From an uncultured Desulfatitalea sp. (GTDB lineage: Bacteria > Desulfobacterota > Desulfobacteria > Desulfobacterales > Desulfosarcinaceae): a DNA stretch of 64,000 nt. Under the pieces are notes generated by a model that worked only from the letters and a program-made list of their open reading frames with translations, ran no database searches and was not told the origin of the DNA. The stretch spans positions 880,749 to 944,748 of the forward strand of contig CALMNL010000004.1 of assembly GCA_937868765.1 (NCBI GenBank), in the 5' to 3' direction. Position 1 is the stretch's first letter. Every line of letters starts with the position of its first letter. The translations under genes were made by a program, and so were the position numbers. Of this stretch, positions 10,145 to 22,362 are shown piece by piece.

Positions 10145-13100
10145 GACTTCCCCACACGCGTGGGGATGAACCGCTTCCGTTTTCTTCCATGAGATCAGGG
10201 CGCAAGACTTCCCCACACGCGTGGGGATGAACCGGATATCCGCCTTCGGGGCGGCTTCAAGCGTGAGACTTCCCCACACGCGTGGGGATGAACCGGTTAT
10301 CTGACCGAGGTGCCCTCCAGACGACATGACTTCCCCACACGCGTGGGGATGAACCGCAGAAGGCATACACACCCTCGGGTTTGTGTGAGACTTCCCCACA
10401 CGCGTGGGGATGAACCGGCCCGGCGGGCGTTTTGCCTTAACCTGAAATGGACTTCCCCACACGCGTGGGGATGAACCGTTATTACTACCGTTCACATGCC
10501 TGTAGACATCGACTTCCCCACACGCGTGGGGATGAACCGGGCATTGCCTACCACTGGACAACCCCAATCGGGACTTCCCCACACGCGTGGGGATGAACCG
10601 GTTTGGGAACGATGGGGAACCGCCCAGGTAAAGACTTCCCCACACGCGTGGGGATGAACCGCCAACCTGGGCCTTGATGCGCGAAACGGCCAGGACTTCC
10701 CCACACGCGTGGGGATGAACCGCCCAAATAGCGGGCAAGCGGGCTTTCGGTCTTGACTTCCCCACACGCGTGGGGATGAACCGGCTTGCAAATGGTGCCA
10801 GGTATAAAGCTGATAGACTTCCCCACACGCGTGGGGATGAACCGGATAAGGTCGGGCCGATCCGCGCCGAAAATGGGACTTCCCCACACGCGTGGGGATG
10901 AACCGTTCTGCCCGCGTTCCCTGGCCACCTTACGGAAGACTTCCCCACACGCGTGGGGATGAACCGGGCGTCGTCTGCCTCTTGCCCGTGGCACACGAGA
11001 CTTCCCCACACGCGTGGGGATGAACCGTCCTCATCGCGCAGCGTGCCAGTGCTGATTGACGACTTCCCCACACGCGTGGGGATGAACCGTGCCTTGACAT
11101 CGGCGCCGGAATCAGGATCGAGACTTCCCCACACGCGTGGGGATGAACCGCATCACCACCCGGCGGCCTGCCGGATGTGTAGGACTTCCCCACACGCGTG
11201 GGGATGAACCGGACTGGACGTGGTCATTGCCTACGATGCGGACGACTTCCCCACACGCGTGGGGATGAACCGGCGTCTGCTTTCAATTTGATCGCCACGT
11301 TCCCGACTTCCCCACACGCGTGGGGATGAACCGGGTTGCAACTTCATTGGAAATTACCTGGGTGTGACTTCCCCACACGCGTGGGGATGAACCGCGGGCG
11401 GCACCTATCACCAGCCACAAAAGAGCGACTTCCCCACACGCGTGGGGATGAACCGCCACACCATGGCCTGCTTGCTTGCCACCACGGGACTTCCCCACAC
11501 GCGTGGGGATGAACCGCGATCGGATCACTTGCTGATTATTGGCGATAAGACTTCCCCACACGCGTGGGGATGAACCGTTCGCCCTCTTCTATCAGGTATA
11601 TGGCAAAGGGACTTCCCCACACGCGTGGGGATGAACCGCTTTATCGCTTCATTCAATTCATTCAAGGAAAGACTTCCCCACACGCGTGGGGATGAACCGC
11701 TTTAATCTTGTTTTTTCTGCTTGGTTTTGCTGACTTCCCCACACGCGTGGGGATGAACCGAGATTGCCGACCTTAAGACACACCTAATTGCCGACTTCCC
11801 CACACGCGTGGGGATGAACCGCAATTGACGACACCGTGGTGGCAAGCAAGCAGGACTTCCCCACACGCGTGGGGATGAACCGTAGACCGTTTCCTCCTCA
11901 TCAAAATAGGCCAGGACTTCCCCACACGCGTGGGGATGAACCGGGCGATTTTTCCGGTGGGTATTGGCCGAATGTGACTTCCCCACACGCGTGGGGATGA
12001 ACCGTTGTTTCTCCAGCCGCGCGGTATTGCACTATAAGACTTCCCCACACGCGTGGGGATGAACCGCTTGCTCATCTTTTCATTGATACTTGCAATTCGA
12101 CTTCCCCACACGCGTGGGGATGAACCGTGCAGGGCGTGCCGGATATGGCCACCATTGCGGACTTCCCCACACGCGTGGGGATGAACCGCCATCCACATCT
12201 TTACCAATTCTGCATGGAAAGACTTCCCCACACGCATGGGGATGAACCGTTGATAGATTGGCTGGAACAACAAGACCCTGAGACTTCCCCACACGCGTGG
12301 GGATGAACCGCGTGAGTTTATGTTTTGGGCGGTAACGACCGGGACTTCCCCACACGCGTGGGGATGAACCGGGAAGAACAAGCAGCTTGACCATACCTTT
12401 TGAGACTTCCCCACACGCGTGGGGATGAACCAGTATTGGTGGTGGCAGAGGCCAGCCATCCGCCGACTTCCCCACACGCGTGGGGATGAACCGGCTCAAA
12501 GAGCCGCCGCCGTGCGACGCCTGCCGACTTCCCCACACGCGTGGGGATGAACCGCTTGCTCATCTTTTCATTGATACTTGCAATTCGACTTCCCCACACG
12601 CGTGGGGATGAACCGATGTACTCCAACATCGCGGAAAACCCCTACTAGACTTCCCCACACGCGTGGGGATGAACCGCGGTACGGTCGCCTATGATGCCGG
12701 AACGGTATGACTTCCCCACACGCGTGGGGATGAACCGGATAAAGCCTTTCAAGATTATTGCGAAGAGCAGACTTCCCCACACGCGTGGGGATGAACCGCG
12801 CATCACCTGGTATCCGCCACACGCCGGGCAGACTTCCCCACACGCGTGGGGATGAACCGCCCTTAGTTGATATTGCGTTAGGCTCAGTAGCGACTTCCCC
12901 ACACGCGTGGGGATGAACCGGCTCCAAGTACATTCCGATTTACTAAGGATATGACTTCCCCACACGCGTGGGGATGAACCGTACTCAAAAAACGTGACAA
13001 TTATTGTCACTTTGACTTCCCCACACGCGTGGGGATGAACCGGTACGTCACCTTTGGCGCGGGTTCATATTGTCGACTTCCCCACACGCGTGGGGATGAA

Positions 13101-15972
13101 CCGAAACCCTTAAAATGCAGGCTTTTCTCATGTCGGACTTCCCCACACGCGTGGGGATGAACCGATCCTTTCGTAGGATCTTTGATACGGACAAATGACT
13201 TCCCCACACGCGTGGGGATGAACCGCGCTAAGTTCTCATGGCGTACCTAATAAGGCAGACTTCCCCACACGCGTGGGGATGAACCGTACCCGGCTATTTT
13301 TTTGTCCATACTGGTACGCGACTTCCCCACACGCGTGGGGATGAACCGCTATCGAAAAAGAAAAGATCATTACCGATCTTGACTTCCCCACACGCGTGGG
13401 GATGAACCGTTGGCCTGCCATGAGCATCGAATGATGCCCATGACTTCCCCACACGCGTGGGGATGAACCGCTCTCCAAGTTTTCTAAAGGCGTTCTTGTT
13501 TGGACTTCCCCACACGCGTGGGGATGAACCGATGAAAATCCGCTCCGCGTCTGTTGTGCCCGTGACTTCCCCACACGCGTGGGGATGAACCGCACCAATG
13601 GCAGTTGTGCCCAGCGCTGCTTCGGACTTCCCCACACGCGTGGGGATGAACCGCATGTCTTTGGGGATGTCCGGGGTATCCACCCGACTTCCCCACACGC
13701 GTGGGGATGAACCGTCCTTACTGGCCTTTTTCATCTCAGGTAGTGGGACTTCCCCACACGCGTGGGGATGAACCGACGCTGAGTGTTGTTGTAAGAAGGG
13801 GGGAGAAGACTTCCCCACACGCGTGGGGATGAACCGTGCCGTCGTCTTCTGCACCGTCAGAATCACAGGACTTCCCCACACGCGTGGGGATGAACCGAGC
13901 ATCGGGGCGATATTGATATCGTTCTTGACGACTTCCCCACACGCGTGGGGATGAACCGCGATCATTTGCGTGCCCTCCCCTTTTATTGATGACTTCCCCA
14001 CACGCGTGGGGATGAACCGCAATACCTTTTTAATGTACATTACAATTAACCGACTTCCCCACACGCGTGGGGATGAACCGAGAGAGAGCATATGGTATGC
14101 CAAACCGAATACGACTTCCCCACACGCGTGGGGATGAACCGTGTCCTTTGCCCTGGTGGATGCTACACTTACCCGACTTCCCCACACGCGTGGGGATGAA
14201 CCGTGCTGGCTGGTAGTGCCCTAACAGCTATTCCTGACTTCCCCACACGCGTGGGGATGAACCGGCAGACTACATCCAGGCGCCCCTTGCGGAACTGACT
14301 TCCCCACACGCGTGGGGATGAACCGCGCAGTTCTTTTGGTATCCAATATATTCCTTCGACTTCCCCACACGCGTGGGGATGAACCGTTGATTGATAGGTA
14401 ATCTTGAATGATTAACCCGACTTCCCCACACGCGTGGGGATGAACCGTCAGAAGGCCGGGAGGCGCTTGCCCGCTGGTAGACTTCCCCACACGCGTGGGG
14501 ATGAACCGGATATGCAATCCCTTGTATGGCCTAAGCATTTGACTTCCCCACACGCGTGGGGATGAACCGATCATTCCCAACATCGGCAACGGATCCATCG
14601 TGACTTCCCCACACGCGTGGGGATGAACCGCTGGGTGGATAGCGCCTGGGCGGGGGAATGGCGACTTCCCCACACGCGTGGGGATGAACCGCCCTTTCGT
14701 GGGCGGTAAAATGCCATGAGCGCGACTTCCCCACACGCGTGGGGATGAACCGGAGCACTTCTGGGCAGTGGGCCTCAACAGCAAGACTTCCCCACACGCG
14801 TGGGGATGAACCGCCGTCTATGACCATGAATATAGGCATTGTGAGGACTTCCCCACACGCGTGGGGATGAACCGTCCGGGGAGTTGCTGGAGGCGCACCG
14901 GGCTACGACTTCCCCACACGCGTGGGGATGAACCGCCTGCGACGAGGCCGTGGCGCTACTCAGGGCAGACTTCCCCACACGCGTGGGGATGAACCGCCAT
15001 GAGGTCTATTCAATTCGCTGGTGCTGCCGACTTCCCCACACGCGTGGGGATGAACCGCATAATTTGCTTGGTTTTCTTCCATTTGATCAGACTTCCCCAC
15101 ACGCGTGGGGATGAACCGCGCTTTATTATGCCCAGGTATTGGCGCGTAAGGACTTCCCCACACGCGTGGGGATGAACCGACAGTTACCTTGCCTCTGTGG
15201 CTGGAGAAGAGGACTTCCCCACACGCGTGGGGATGAACCGCTGGTGCGGCCGGCGGGCTCGTGGCTGGGGGAGACTTCCCCACACGCGTGGGGATGAACC
15301 GTTGCCATCTGCAAGCGCATCGCCAACGTGTACGACTTCCCCACACGCGTGGGGATGAACCGCAGCAGCATCCTGACCTCGAGATCAGGTTCGTGACTTC
15401 CCCACACGCGTGGGGATGAACCGAACACAGCAATCCAGGGGGAGGATGCGTGAATGACTTCCCCACACGCGTGGGGATGAACCGCTCGGTGGGCGAGTCG
15501 TCCCCTGAGTACGGCGGACTTCCCCACACGCGTGGGGATAAACCGAAAGGTGCATCGACTATGGAACCGAAAACAAGGACTTCCCCACACGCGTGGGGAT
15601 GAACCGTACCGAAATACCTACAGTTCCGGCTGGTTATGGACTTCCCCACACGCGTGGGGATGAACCCCGGCCGAACTTGGGCGCTTCCGAACGATAGGCG
15701 ACTTCCCCACACGCGTGGGGATGAACCGCGCCTTTGGTCGCCCTCTTCATAGCGCCGGTTGACTTCCCCACACGCGTGGGGATGAACCGGCAACGCCGCC
15801 CTCGTCGGAGAATTCAACCGAGACTTCCCCACACGCGTGGGGATGAACCGCCGAATTTATGTCGTACAAGAAAACCCTTGGAGACTTCCCCACACGCGTG
15901 GGGATGAACCGTGGTCAAGCCAGGACAATTCGCCCGAAAGGGCGACTTCCCCACACGCGTGGGGATGAACCG
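10145..15972 (+). CRISPR. Type I-E CRISPR array, 96 repeats / 95 spacers
   Basis: The 29-base repeat begins GACTTCCCCACACGCGTGGG and ends GATGAACCG. It contains a CCCCAC/GTGGGG stem with an ACGC loop, and Cas6e cutting would leave the 8-base handle ATGAACCG. Reading every unit gives 95 spacers, 91 of 32 bases and four of 33 (spacers 15, 31, 52 and 66), which accounts exactly for the total length. Four repeats differ from consensus by one base: 12221-12249, 12404-12432, 15517-15545 and 15639-15667. Long minus-strand reading frames across the array are artefacts of the 61-base periodicity. No second array is seen. Confidence 0.99.
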
Positions 15973-16011
15973 CGGGTTCCTACCGCGGCCGGTGCTGGCG
16001 CACTATGGGCT

Positions 16012-16272
16012 CTACCCTTTACATCTTTCCTGGGCCTGTCGGATCAAATCCAGCAGGCTGGCGACTTTGTTGGGCGGGGGCGGGCAGGCCAGGCGGGCAA
16101 AGTCTTCGGGAGAAAGGCGCCGGCGGAAGTAATCGACCACGTCGAACTGCTCCCACCAGCAGTCGAGCACCTTGAAGCACGGCCGCTGGTCGCTTTCGCA
16201 GGCGCGGCAGTAACCGAAGGTGACCATGCTGCCCAGGCGCGGGCAGCGTCTTTGCGAATCATCCATGATCAT
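16012..16272 (-). CDS. Small Cys-rich protein of unknown function
   Basis: The 86-residue product starts MIMDDSQRRCPRLG, with an alternative ATG two codons later. It has seven cysteines, including CPRLG at residue 10, YCRAC at 22-25, and Cys32, Cys38 and Cys63. The first cluster could bind a metal or a cofactor. It ends within 40 bases of the last CRISPR repeat. It lies downstream of trpB on the same strand but beyond a strong terminator, so it may have its own promoter. I believe similar short Cys proteins occur in Desulfobacterota, but I know no function. Confidence 0.65.
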   Translation of the reverse strand: MIMDDSQRRCPRLGSMVTFGYCRACESDQRPCFKVLDCWWEQFDVVDYFRRRLSPEDFARLACPPPPNKVASLLDLIRQAQERCKG

Positions 16273-16297
16273 TTCTACCGTCAAGACTTGAAAAATG

Positions 16298-16325
16298 CCC
16301 GGCGGCGGGCGGTTCCGCCGCCGGG
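16298..16325 (-). terminator. Rho-independent terminator after trpB
   Basis: On the minus strand an 11-bp GC stem (CCCGGCGGCGG with CCGCCGCCGGG) with a six-base loop is followed by CATTTTTC. It lies 25 bases after the trpB stop and ends that transcript before the small Cys-rich gene. Confidence 0.85.
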
Positions 16326-16349
16326 AGCTGTGAGCAGAAGCATTCGTTC

Positions 16350-17726
16350 CTAACGGCTCTTGATCTCCTGGGGCTTGGGGAAATCCTTGAAGACCGTCAT
16401 GGATTTGGCCATTTCGTCGTCGCTCAGGACGTAGTTGGTCAACTCCCCGTGCAAGTACTTCTCGTAGCCGGTGAGGTCCAGAAGACCGTGGCCGCTGAAG
16501 CTGAACAGGATCACCTTCTCCTTGCCTTCTTCTTTGGCCCGCTTGGCTTCGCGCACCACCTGGGCCAGAGCGCTGGTGGTTTCGGGGGCCGGGATGACGC
16601 CCTCGGTGCGGGCCCACAGGATGCCGGCCTCGAAGGCTTCGAGTTGGGAAACCGCTTTGGCTTCCAGCAGGCCTTCGTTGACCAGCTGGCTGACGGTGGG
16701 CGCCATGCCGTGGTAGCGCAGGCCGCCGGCATGGATCGGCGCCGGCACGAAGGCGTGGCCCAGGCTGTACATGGGCATCAGCGGCGTGTAGCGCGCCGTG
16801 TCGCCGTGGTCGTAGACGAAGGGGGCCCGGGTGAGGGTGGGGCAGGCCATGGGTTCCACCGGCAGGATCTCGATCTTTTTGCCGTTCATCTTGTCGAGCA
16901 CGAAGGGGAAAGCGATGCCGGCGAAGTTGCTGCCGCCGCCGGCGCAGCCGATGATGATGTCCGGAAATTCGTTGATCATGGCCATCTGCTTCTTGGCTTC
17001 CAGGCCGATGATGGTCTGGTGCAGCATGACGTGGTTGAGCACGCTGCCCAGGGAGTAGCGGGTCTTGCCGCTGGTGTCGCCCACGGCCGCTTCCACGGCT
17101 TCGCTGATGGCGATACCCAGGCTGCCGGGGGTGTTGGGGTCCCTGGCCAGGGCATCGCGGCCGGCCTGGGTCTCGGTGCTGGGGCTGGCGATGCACTTGC
17201 CGCCCCAGGTCTCCATCATGGCCTTGCGGTAGGGCTTCTGGTCGAAGCTGATGCGCACCATGTAGACCTTGCACTTGAGGCCGAACTGGGAGCAGGCGAA
17301 GGAGAGGGCGCTGCCCCACTGGCCGGCACCAGTCTCGGTGGTCAGGTTCTGGATGCCGAACACCTTGTTATAGTAGGCCTGGGGCACGGCGGTGTTGGGC
17401 TTGTGGCTGCCGGGGGGGCTGCACCCTTCGTATTTGAAGTAGATGCGGGCCGGTGTTTGCAGGGCCTTTTCCAGGCGCACGGCGCGGGTCAGGGGCGCGG
17501 GCCGCCAGATGGAAAGCACGTCCAGCACCGGTTCAGGGATATCGATCCAGCGCTGGCTGCTCACCTCCTGCTCGATGAGGTTCATGGGAAAGACCGGCGC
17601 GAGGGCTTCGGGATTGAGGGGCTTGCCGTCCGGGCCCAGGGGAGGATTCATCTTGATGTCGGCCAGGATGTTATACCACTGTCGGGGAATTTGATCGGCG
17701 GGGAGAATGACACTGTTCGCTTTCAT
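16350..17726 (-). CDS. trpB: TrpB2-type tryptophan synthase beta chain
   Basis: This PLP enzyme condenses indole with serine to make tryptophan. At 458 residues it is longer than classical TrpB (about 400) and has the TrpB2-style N-terminus ([16 protein letters not shown]). The PLP lysine is Lys109 in [10 protein letters not shown], and the phosphate loop is [11 protein letters not shown]. No trpA or other trp gene is nearby, as is common for TrpB2, which can act alone on free or salvaged indole. AAGGAGG lies before the ATG at 17726, and a strong terminator follows the stop. Confidence 0.93.
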   Translation of the reverse strand: MKANSVILPADQIPRQWYNILADIKMNPPLGPDGKPLNPEALAPVFPMNLIEQEVSSQRWIDIPEPVLDVLSIWRPAPLTRAVRLEKALQTPARIYFKYEGCSPPGSHKPNTAVPQAYYNKVFGIQNLTTETGAGQWGSALSFACSQFGLKCKVYMVRISFDQKPYRKAMMETWGGKCIASPSTETQAGRDALARDPNTPGSLGIAISEAVEAAVGDTSGKTRYSLGSVLNHVMLHQTIIGLEAKKQMAMINEFPDIIIGCAGGGSNFAGIAFPFVLDKMNGKKIEILPVEPMACPTLTRAPFVYDHGDTARYTPLMPMYSLGHAFVPAPIHAGGLRYHGMAPTVSQLVNEGLLEAKAVSQLEAFEAGILWARTEGVIPAPETTSALAQVVREAKRAKEEGKEKVILFSFSGHGLLDLTGYEKYLHGELTNYVLSDDEMAKSMTVFKDFPKPQEIKSR

Positions 17727-17970
17727 CTAAAAGCCTCCTTGGTTGACGATATCCGTACGCGTGGCTGAAGCGTGCCGGGAGATGACTGAATGAAAACACG
17801 CGGCCGGACCGACCGCGATTGCCCCCCACAAAAGATGAAACCGGGTCCGGTGTCAAGGCCTTTCTATGGATGCGGCGATGTTCGAGGGTTGGATCGGGGG
17901 CGCCCTTGACGCTGGAAGGATGCGTCATCATATTGGGCGCAATTTGAGAGCTCCAGGAAAGGAGGGCGCC

Positions 17971-18195
17971 ATGACAAGCTATACTTGTGAACGCTGCGGG
18001 GCCCGGGCCAAAGAGCCGGGCCATCTGTGCAAGCCATGCGGCGACCGCCAAAAATGCCGGTTCTGCGGAGCCCCGGATGTGGACAGCCGGCATGTCTGCA
18101 AATCCAAACTGACCGCCATGCAGTACGTCTGTGGCGGATGCGGGCGCATCGCCACCCATGCCGAACTGCTTTGCAGGCCCGAGGCCATCGGCTGA
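17971..18195 (+). CDS. Small zinc-ribbon protein
   Basis: The start at 17971 gives 74 residues, with AGGAAAGGAGG upstream of the ATG. It has ten cysteines, arranged mainly as CxxC pairs at 6/9, 20/23, 29/32 and 54/57 plus Cys43 and Cys68. This suggests two or three small zinc-binding knuckles. It lies alone on the plus strand between trpB and the decarboxylase operon and has no recognisable partner. Function is unknown; a metal-binding or nucleic-acid-binding role is only a guess. Confidence 0.7.
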   Translation: MTSYTCERCGARAKEPGHLCKPCGDRQKCRFCGAPDVDSRHVCKSKLTAMQYVCGGCGRIATHAELLCRPEAIG

Positions 18196-18206
18196 TTGTC
18201 GTTTCA

Positions 18207-18236
18207 GCGCCGGGGCGTCATCGGGCGCCCCGGCGC
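18207..18236. terminator. Convergent hairpin between zinc-ribbon gene and biotin-carrier gene
   Basis: GCGCCGGGGCG pairs with CGCCCCGGCGC over 11 bp around a short loop, in the 62 bases between two convergent genes. Neither side has a strong U tract, so it is a probable bidirectional terminator but not a textbook one. Confidence 0.55.
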
Positions 18237-18257
18237 CTCCTTCAAATCCAACCGGCC

Positions 18258-18701
18258 TTATCCAATCACCATGATCACATCTCCGGTGGCCACGTCGGCA
18301 CCGACGGCGGCGCGAATCTCCTTGACCGTGCCGGCCATGGGGCTCAGGATGTCGTTTTCCATCTTCATGGCCTCCATGATGGCCACGGTCTGGCCGCTCT
18401 TGACCCGTTCGCCCACCTTGACCTTCAAATGCAGGATCTTCCCCGGGATGGGCGCCGCCACCTCGCCGGCACCGCACAGGCCGGGGGTTGCGGCCTTGGG
18501 CGCAGGCATGACACCGGTGCCCGATGCCGTCGGGGCCGCAACCCCGGCCGGCGCCGGGGAGGCGGTCACCGGCCGGCCGCTGCTGTCGATCCTGACCTCA
18601 TAGGGCACCTGGTTGACGAGCACCTGTACGATGCCGCCCTCGATGGCGCCGATGGCGATGTCGAAAGTTTGGTCGTTGATGGTCAGTTTATAGTCGGTCA
18701 T
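18258..18701 (-). CDS. Biotin carboxyl carrier subunit of methylmalonyl-CoA decarboxylase
   Basis: This subunit carries CO2 on biotin from the carboxyltransferase to the membrane beta subunit. The 147-residue protein has an N-terminal part (1-45), an Ala/Pro-rich hinge (about 46-75), and a C-terminal biotinyl domain with biotin lysine Lys113 in MEAMKM. The start at 18701 is preferred over an ATG two codons upstream because AAGG then lies eight bases before it. It is the last gene of the four-gene operon. It could equally be called an oxaloacetate decarboxylase-type carrier, but the neighbouring carboxyltransferase favours methylmalonyl-CoA. Confidence 0.88.
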   Translation of the reverse strand: MTDYKLTINDQTFDIAIGAIEGGIVQVLVNQVPYEVRIDSSGRPVTASPAPAGVAAPTASGTGVMPAPKAATPGLCGAGEVAAPIPGKILHLKVKVGERVKSGQTVAIMEAMKMENDILSPMAGTVKEIRAAVGADVATGDVIMVIG

Positions 18702-18722
18702 CTTCATATCCTTATTGATTGG

Positions 18723-19634
18723 CTATCGTTTCTGGCGATCGAAAACCGGCATGCGATCGGCCATCAGCCTGGCCCGGCCGTTTTGGGACCAGGTCGATGG
18801 ACCTTGGGTCTGATCGACCGCCGCTGCCCGGGGCCGGACGGCCGTCGTGTGCAGATGCAAGGCCACGGCCACCGCCGCGGCCAGCTCCGGGGGCACCTGC
18901 CCGGACATCTCTTCCGATGGCTGGCAAGCGACCTGCTCCAGGGCGGCGGCGACCAGGGCCGAACGCTGCTGCTCCCTGCGCCGGTCCAGCGTCCGAAATA
19001 CCCAGCCCGACAGGTTCATGCCGATCATGAGGATGGTCAGGACGAGGAATATGCCGAAAAACCGGATGAAGAGCGTCCCCAGGGCATAGCCCCAGAAAGA
19101 GTCCCGCGGTCCGAAGACAACCACCAACTGGCCGTTGGCCTGGCCGTCGGCATCCAATGGGCCGCCGTCCTTGACCGTCACGCTCAACCGGTTGACGCGG
19201 TCGGCCAGGCCCTCATTGGTGGCGCCAAGGGTGCTCCAGGCCGTGCCCGACCCCTGGTGCCCGCCCCACAGTTCGGTGGCGCTGGTGAAATAGTCGGAGC
19301 TCACCGCCAATACCGCTTCTGCGCCGGCCGGCACCCTGGCCTGCACCTTGAAAAAATCGGAACGAAAATTCTTGCTGTCGACCTTGGGGTGCTTTTCCGG
19401 GGGAAAATCCTCGCCCGACACTGCGGTGATGTCACCGCCGGTGAGGTGAAACCGTATCTGAATCGCCGTGCTCTTGCCGCGCGGCACCAACTGGGCGATC
19501 CAGTCGCCACCCGCCTGGGAAAAGGCCGGTTTCGGTTTTTCAATATCCTCTCCGAAGGCCGCCCAGAGGGGGGCCGCCGGCACCATCGCAATGAGTGCCC
19601 ACAGCAACAACAGGTAAAGACTTCGGGTTCGCAT
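18723..19634 (-). CDS. OadG-like gamma subunit with extracytoplasmic N-terminal domain
   Basis: OadG-type subunits anchor and assemble sodium-pumping decarboxylases. This 303-residue product is far longer than the usual 80-100. It starts with a signal peptide or anchor (about 1-26), followed by a domain of about 150 residues likely outside the membrane. One TM helix near 183-208 (FFGIFLVLTILMIG) comes next, then a cytoplasmic tail with the ELAAAVAVALHLH segment typical of the family. GGAGG precedes the ATG. It sits between the beta subunit and the biotin carrier. The role of the extra domain is unknown. Confidence 0.75.
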   Translation of the reverse strand: MRTRSLYLLLLWALIAMVPAAPLWAAFGEDIEKPKPAFSQAGGDWIAQLVPRGKSTAIQIRFHLTGGDITAVSGEDFPPEKHPKVDSKNFRSDFFKVQARVPAGAEAVLAVSSDYFTSATELWGGHQGSGTAWSTLGATNEGLADRVNRLSVTVKDGGPLDADGQANGQLVVVFGPRDSFWGYALGTLFIRFFGIFLVLTILMIGMNLSGWVFRTLDRRREQQRSALVAAALEQVACQPSEEMSGQVPPELAAAVAVALHLHTTAVRPRAAAVDQTQGPSTWSQNGRARLMADRMPVFDRQKR

Positions 19635-19646
19635 CCTGGCGCCCTC

Positions 19647-20795
19647 CTATTGAAACATGGCGATGAACATGCCGGCTGCGGCCGCCGAGCCAATGACGCC
19701 GGCCAGATTGGGCCCCATGGCATGCATCAACAGCCAGTTGGTGGGATCGGCCTTGAGCCCTTCGGCGTGGGAAACGCGCGCGGACATGGGCACGGCCGAG
19801 ACGCCGGCCGAGCCGATCAGGGGGTTGATCTTTTCTTTGAGGAACAGGTTCATGATGTGCACAGTGAGGATTCCGCCGAAGGTGCACACCACGAAGTCCA
19901 GCAGGCCGAAACCGAATATCAGCAGCGGTTTCCAGCTCAGGAAGACATCCGCCTGCATGGTGGCCCCCACCGATACGCCCAAAAAAATCGTGACGATGTT
20001 CATCAACGAGTTCTGGGCCGTATCGCTGAGGCGCTTGACCACCAGGCACTCGCGCATGAAGTTGCCGAACATGAACATGCCCATCAGGGGCGCCACGGCC
20101 GGAATCAACAGGATGATCAGGATGGCGCCGACCAGGGGGAAGAGCAATTTTTCCCGGGCCGAAACCGGCCGCAGTTGCCGCATGCGGATGCGCCGCTGCT
20201 CGGGAGTGGTCATCAGGCGCATGATGGGCGGCTGGATCAGCGGCACCATGGCCATGTAGGAATAGGCCGCCAGGGCGTTGGCCCCCAGCAGGTGGGGCGC
20301 CAGCTTGGTGGTCAGGTAGATGGTGGTGGGACCATCGGCGCCGCCGATGATACCCACCGAGGCGGCCTCCTTGAGGGTGAAGCCGAAAAAAAGCACCCCG
20401 AGATAGGTGATGAACACTCCTAATTGGGCGCCGGCACCGATGATCAGGGTCTTGGGGTTGGCGATGAGCGGCCCGAAATCGGTCATGGCCCCCAGGCCGA
20501 GGAAGATGACGCAGGGGATGATCTCCCACTCCACGCCGTAATGGTAAAAGGCCCGGATCAATTCGGGCGCGCCGCTTTCGGTGAACCCCATCAGCGGCAC
20601 CAGGGGAAAATTCACCAGGAAGATGCCGAAGCCGATGGGCACCAGCAACAGCGGTTCATACCCTTTGGCCACAGCCAGGTAGAGGAAAAAAAAGGCGATG
20701 AGCAGCATAACCACCTGCCCGACCTGCAGATTGGGGATGCCGGTCTGGGTGATCAGGATGCCTTTGATCAATTCGAAGACATATTCCCAGGACAT
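19647..20795 (-). CDS. Sodium-translocating decarboxylase beta subunit (MmdB/OadB)
   Basis: This integral membrane subunit decarboxylates carboxybiotin and pumps sodium ions outward. The 382-residue protein has about nine to eleven hydrophobic segments. It carries family motifs [26 protein letters not shown] and, near the end, [14 protein letters not shown] and [18 protein letters not shown] lies six bases before the ATG. It follows the carboxyltransferase gene by 16 bases and precedes the OadG-like gene by 12. The family fit is firm; substrate assignment rests on the adjacent carboxyltransferase. Confidence 0.94.
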   Translation of the reverse strand: MSWEYVFELIKGILITQTGIPNLQVGQVVMLLIAFFFLYLAVAKGYEPLLLVPIGFGIFLVNFPLVPLMGFTESGAPELIRAFYHYGVEWEIIPCVIFLGLGAMTDFGPLIANPKTLIIGAGAQLGVFITYLGVLFFGFTLKEAASVGIIGGADGPTTIYLTTKLAPHLLGANALAAYSYMAMVPLIQPPIMRLMTTPEQRRIRMRQLRPVSAREKLLFPLVGAILIILLIPAVAPLMGMFMFGNFMRECLVVKRLSDTAQNSLMNIVTIFLGVSVGATMQADVFLSWKPLLIFGFGLLDFVVCTFGGILTVHIMNLFLKEKINPLIGSAGVSAVPMSARVSHAEGLKADPTNWLLMHAMGPNLAGVIGSAAAAGMFIAMFQ

Positions 20796-20811
20796 GGTGC
20801 GCTCCCCCTTT

Positions 20812-22362
<1,551 letters not shown>

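Noticed and set aside
10100-15832. Many long minus-strand frames across the array encoding repeats such as SSPRVWGS and FIPTRVGKS
   Set aside because: They arise because the 29-base repeat has no stop in these frames. The 61-base period is not a multiple of three, so each frame reads the repeat in rotating phase. They are not genes.
15859-16353. Plus-strand frame running out of the last repeats into downstream sequence
   Set aside because: It starts inside a spacer, includes translated repeats and lies opposite the small Cys-rich minus-strand gene, which has a better start and motif pattern.
16449-17768. 439-residue plus-strand frame opposite trpB
   Set aside because: It is an antisense shadow in high-GC DNA; the minus strand encodes clear TrpB2 with the PLP lysine motif.
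18027-20423. 798-residue plus-strand frame opposite the decarboxylase subunits
   Set aside because: It is His/Gly/Arg-rich with no domain and lies opposite three recognisable genes on the minus strand.
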